A DNA stretch of 64,000 nt, from positions 434,001 through 498,000 of the forward strand of contig NZ_CP179210.1 of NCBI RefSeq assembly GCF_051201665.1, in the 5' to 3' direction. The notes below the pieces were generated by a model, which was not told the DNA's origin, searched no databases, and saw only the letters and a list, made by a program, of their open reading frames with translations. Of this stretch, positions 61,462-64,000 are shown piece by piece. The stretch is from Psychrobium sp051201665. GTDB taxonomy: Bacteria > Pseudomonadota > Gammaproteobacteria > Enterobacterales > Psychrobiaceae. The number at the start of each line of letters is the position of its first letter. Within the stretch, counting starts at the first letter, position 1. Position numbers and translations under genes: made by a program.

Positions 61462-62721
61462 GTGCAAAAATTGAAAATCACTGCCGTCGATAGTTTACAC
61501 GGCGATGTCACCATCTCTGGTGCTAAAAATGCTGCATTGCCGATTCTAATGGCGACTATTCTGGCGACTGGCGACACAAGAATTACTAATGTCCCTGAGC
61601 TAAATGATATTTTAACAACCGGTAAAGTACTAGAGAGCTTAGGCGCTAACGTCACTTTTGATAACAACCTGTTTCAGGTGAATACTTGCAGTATCAATCA
61701 ATATTGCGCACCTTATGATCTCGTCAAAACGATGCGCGCATCCATTTTGGTTTTAGGACCTTTACTCGCTCGCTTTGGTGAAGCAGACGTTTCTTTGCCT
61801 GGTGGCTGTGCCATTGGCGCGCGACCTGTTAATTTGCATTTGCAGGGTCTTAAGCAAATGGGCGCTGATATCAGTGTCGATAACGGTTACATTAAAGCCC
61901 GTGTTGATGGACGCTTACAAGGCGCCACTATCTTTATGGATATGGTGAGTGTTGGTGCAACTGAAAATCTGATGATGGCAGCCGCTTTAGCTCAAGGTAC
62001 GACAATTCTTGAGAATAGTGCTCGTGAACCTGAAATTGTTGATTTGGCAAACTATCTCATCGCAATGGGAGCTAAAATCTCTGGTGCGGGTACAGCGACT
62101 ATTACTATAGAAGGCGTTGAGCGCTTAAATGCCGTCGAATATAGAGTTCTGCCTGACCGTATAGAAACAGGTACCTTTTTAGTCGCAGGTGCTATTACAC
62201 GTGGAAAAATTCGCTGTTTAAACGCTGATGCTAGTGCACTTGAACCTGTTCTTGCCAAGTTGGAAGAGGCAGGGGCTGATATTAGTACGGGTGATGATTG
62301 GATCAGCCTTGATATGCATGGCAAACAACCAAACGCTGTAAGTATTAAGACGGCGCCACATCCTGCATTTCCAACAGATATGCAGGCTCAATTTTGTGTA
62401 TTAAACGCGTTGGCTAATGGCAATGCGAATGTTGTTGAAACCATTTTTGAAAACCGCTTTATGCATGTACCTGAATTACAACGTATGGGTGCTACTATCG
62501 AATTAGAAGGCAACACCGCAATTTGTCACGGTAAAGAGCGTTTAAGTGGTGCTCAGGTGATGGCAACAGATTTACGTGCATCTGCGAGTTTAGTGATTGC
62601 TGGCTTGGTAAGTGATGGCGAGACTGTTGTTGATCGTATTTATCATATTGATCGCGGCTATGAAAAAATCGAACAAAAGCTTAATGGTTTAGGGGCGACG
62701 ATCGTTCGCTTAAATGACTAA
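61462..62721 (+). CDS. murA: UDP-N-acetylglucosamine 1-carboxyvinyltransferase
   Basis: 419 residues, GTG start at 61462. It adds enolpyruvate from PEP to UDP-GlcNAc, the first committed step of peptidoglycan. KNAALPILMA (about 22-31) holds the catalytic Lys, and LPGGCAIGARPVNLHL (about 112) has the reactive Cys that fosfomycin modifies. It is full length and intact. It ends the mla-ibaG-murA run and is followed by a terminator. Confidence 0.97.
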   Translation: MQKLKITAVDSLHGDVTISGAKNAALPILMATILATGDTRITNVPELNDILTTGKVLESLGANVTFDNNLFQVNTCSINQYCAPYDLVKTMRASILVLGPLLARFGEADVSLPGGCAIGARPVNLHLQGLKQMGADISVDNGYIKARVDGRLQGATIFMDMVSVGATENLMMAAALAQGTTILENSAREPEIVDLANYLIAMGAKISGAGTATITIEGVERLNAVEYRVLPDRIETGTFLVAGAITRGKIRCLNADASALEPVLAKLEEAGADISTGDDWISLDMHGKQPNAVSIKTAPHPAFPTDMQAQFCVLNALANGNANVVETIFENRFMHVPELQRMGATIELEGNTAICHGKERLSGAQVMATDLRASASLVIAGLVSDGETVVDRIYHIDRGYEKIEQKLNGLGATIVRLND

Positions 62722-62743
62722 GCCTTTATCTTTATAGCAAATG

Positions 62744-62777
62744 AAAGGCGTTAACTTGATTAGTTAGCGCCTTTTTT
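62744..62777. terminator. Bidirectional terminator between murA and degS
   Basis: Stem AAAGGCGTTAACT / AGTTAGCGCCTTT followed by T-rich sequence, 22 bp past murA and 7 bp from the convergent degS stop. Confidence 0.87.
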
Positions 62778-62784
62778 ATGAGTA

Positions 62785-63864
62785 TTAAAAGCTACCTAGC
62801 TCAACAGTTTCCATTGATAGTTCGATATCTTGACCATTTCTAACTACTGTAAAGTTTATTGTGTTACCCGGTTTAGTTGTTTCGATCTGATAGCGTAATT
62901 CGCTTAAATTATTGAATTGTTTGCCGTTGACCTTGGTAATGACATCAGCAGTACGTAACCCGGCTGCGTAAGCTGGACCTTCCTGATAGACATTTGTGAC
63001 TCTGACCGCACCAATATCGATATTAAATGTTGAATTACTAACAACCGTTTCACCATCAAAGCCTAATGAACCACGGGAAACATAGCCCTCAGTAAGCAGT
63101 TCTTTGAGAATACTGAAAGTCAATTTGGCGGGGATGGCAAAACTTATTCCGTTACTCGTGTTACCGTTGGTTTCATTCATGAAGGTATTAAAGTTGGCAT
63201 TATTGATACCCACAAGTTCGCCCCGTGAATTAATCAATGCACCACCAGAATTTCCTGCGTTAACAGCAGCATCAGTTTGAATTAAGTATACGAAATAATT
63301 TGGAAAAACCTGCGTTTTTCGACCGTTTGCACTGATAATCCCTTGAGTGATGGTTTGACCCAAATTATAGGGATTACCAATCGCAAAAACTAAATCACCC
63401 ACTTGAGGATTGTGCTTAAGGCTAACAGGGATAAATGGCAAATTGTCTAATTTAATCTTTAAAACAGCGAGGTCGGTGAGGGGATCTGTGCCTATTATAC
63501 TTGCAACGCCACGACGACCATCTTGTAGAGCGACATAAATGATATCGGCACCTGCAATAACGTGTAAATTGGTCAAGATAATGCCGTTAGCCGACATAAT
63601 AACGCCTGAGCCGAGACCTCGTCTGCGCATATCAACTTCATTAAGCGGAGTGCGGTGCTGAGTTATAGAGTAAATATTAACGACTGCGGGCGCAGCACGT
63701 TTTATGGCATAAGAATAAGACACCGGCGCAGTATGAATAACTAACCACTGCTTCACTGCACTCAATATCGCGGTGCGTGTTGTCGGCAAGACGATCACGA
63801 TAAGTGCGCCAATAATTAACCCGAAAGCCGCTGCTTTTATTGTTGAAGTGATCCCTTTTAACAC
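62785..63864 (-). CDS. degS: Site-1 stress protease DegS
   Basis: 359 residues, GTG start at 63864. One N-terminal membrane helix (about 13-30). The trypsin-like domain has His in LTNLHVIAGAD (about 100), Asp in DPLTDLAVLKI (about 130) and Ser in NAGNSGGALINSRG (about 206). A single PDZ domain (about 265-350) follows. Single-PDZ, anchored form marks DegS rather than DegQ/DegP. It cuts RseA to release the envelope-stress sigma-E, which is a different system from the ECF/ChrR pair at 15.5 kb. Confidence 0.95.
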   Translation of the reverse strand: MLKGITSTIKAAAFGLIIGALIVIVLPTTRTAILSAVKQWLVIHTAPVSYSYAIKRAAPAVVNIYSITQHRTPLNEVDMRRRGLGSGVIMSANGIILTNLHVIAGADIIYVALQDGRRGVASIIGTDPLTDLAVLKIKLDNLPFIPVSLKHNPQVGDLVFAIGNPYNLGQTITQGIISANGRKTQVFPNYFVYLIQTDAAVNAGNSGGALINSRGELVGINNANFNTFMNETNGNTSNGISFAIPAKLTFSILKELLTEGYVSRGSLGFDGETVVSNSTFNIDIGAVRVTNVYQEGPAYAAGLRTADVITKVNGKQFNNLSELRYQIETTKPGNTINFTVVRNGQDIELSMETVELGSF

Positions 63865-63932
63865 ATCTTAATCTCGTAAAAATCGCTGACCAAGAAGGTT
63901 AACATAAGCGGTTAATTTTGGGGAGAAAAATA

Positions 63933-63955
63933 AAAGCCAGCACGAGGCTGGCTTT
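63933..63955 (-). terminator. Terminator of the gene upstream of degS
   Basis: Minus-strand stem AAAGCCAG / CTGGCTTT with loop CCTCGTG, followed by TATTTTT. It ends the gene that enters the window from the right. Confidence 0.85.
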
Positions 63956-63977
63956 GATAAATGAAAGTGAGATTGAC

Positions 63978-64000
63978 CTATCTAATAATGATGTAGAGCA
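63978..64000 (-). CDS. C-terminal end of a gene, probably degQ
   Basis: The last codons read LYIIIR and TAG on the minus strand. DegQ/DegP-type proteases end in a similar short hydrophobic strand, degQ commonly precedes degS, and the terminator at 63933 fits. Only six residues are visible. Confidence 0.4.

Noticed and set aside
1..64000. CRISPR array, prophage, integrase or rRNA operon
   Set aside because: No regularly spaced direct repeats, phage structural genes, integrase or rRNA-like sequence was seen; the repeats present are dispersed palindromic elements.

Overview
The window reads as a chromosomal segment of an AT-rich marine gammaproteobacterium of the Alteromonadales, most likely Colwelliaceae (Thalassotalea/Colwellia-like). 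That placement is inferred from gene content and protein style, not from a search. Housekeeping blocks have the usual gammaproteobacterial layout: valS-holC-pepA divergent from lptF-lptG-hemH; rpoN-hpf behind lptB-lptA-lptC-kdsC-kdsD-yrbG; and, divergent from these, mlaFEDCB-ibaG-murA meeting degS.

Region by region. 1-5.2 kb: the end of a DUF4953-type metalloprotease, a CsrD-like degenerate GGDEF/EAL protein, a Ser/Thr kinase and a cytochrome c. 5.4-13.7 kb: valS, holC, pepA, lptFG, hemH. 13.9-25.2 kb: a light/singlet-oxygen stress block made of an ECF sigma factor, a ChrR-type zinc anti-sigma, DUF523/DUF1722, photolyase, an NTF2-like protein, an SDR, a FAD oxidoreductase, DUF1365, a Cfa-like methyltransferase, DUF2878, a chalcone-isomerase-like protein and a DUF3833 lipoprotein. 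25.2-31 kb: an RDD protein, tRNA-Leu(CAA), and a TonB receptor divergent from a PepSY reductase operon. 31.1-45.5 kb: an assimilatory nitrate block (nirB, nirD, narK, a PP2C-kinase fusion, ybiB, cobA, nasA, nasT) that looks acquired, probably from Vibrionaceae, bordered by a truncated S41 peptidase and a broken lldD. 47-50 kb: two short operons that appear to belong to the ECF regulon. 50-64 kb: a dead MFS transporter gene, then the envelope blocks.

Three patterns tie the window together. (1) Five sites of the form [T/G]GATCT-N15/16-CGTAT lie about 30 bp before start codons, upstream of the sigma operon, a divergent gene pair, and the two short operons at 47 and 50 kb. They form a candidate ECF/ChrR regulon readable from sequence alone. 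(2) A 157-160 bp palindromic element, TACCAATTGCATTAA...TTAATGCAATTGGTA, occurs five times. Four copies are nearly identical and four of the five have matching 3-bp flanks (TAA/TTA). One copy splits an MFS gene, one splits a small unknown gene inside the nitrate block, and one truncates an S41 peptidase gene with mismatched flanks. A different 360-bp element sits exactly on the narK stop codon. (3) All three nitrate transcription units have sigma-54-type -24/-12 sequences with NtrC-like TGCAC-N7-GTGCA sites upstream, and narK also has an attenuator-like leader. NasT is present but its usual partner NasS is not.
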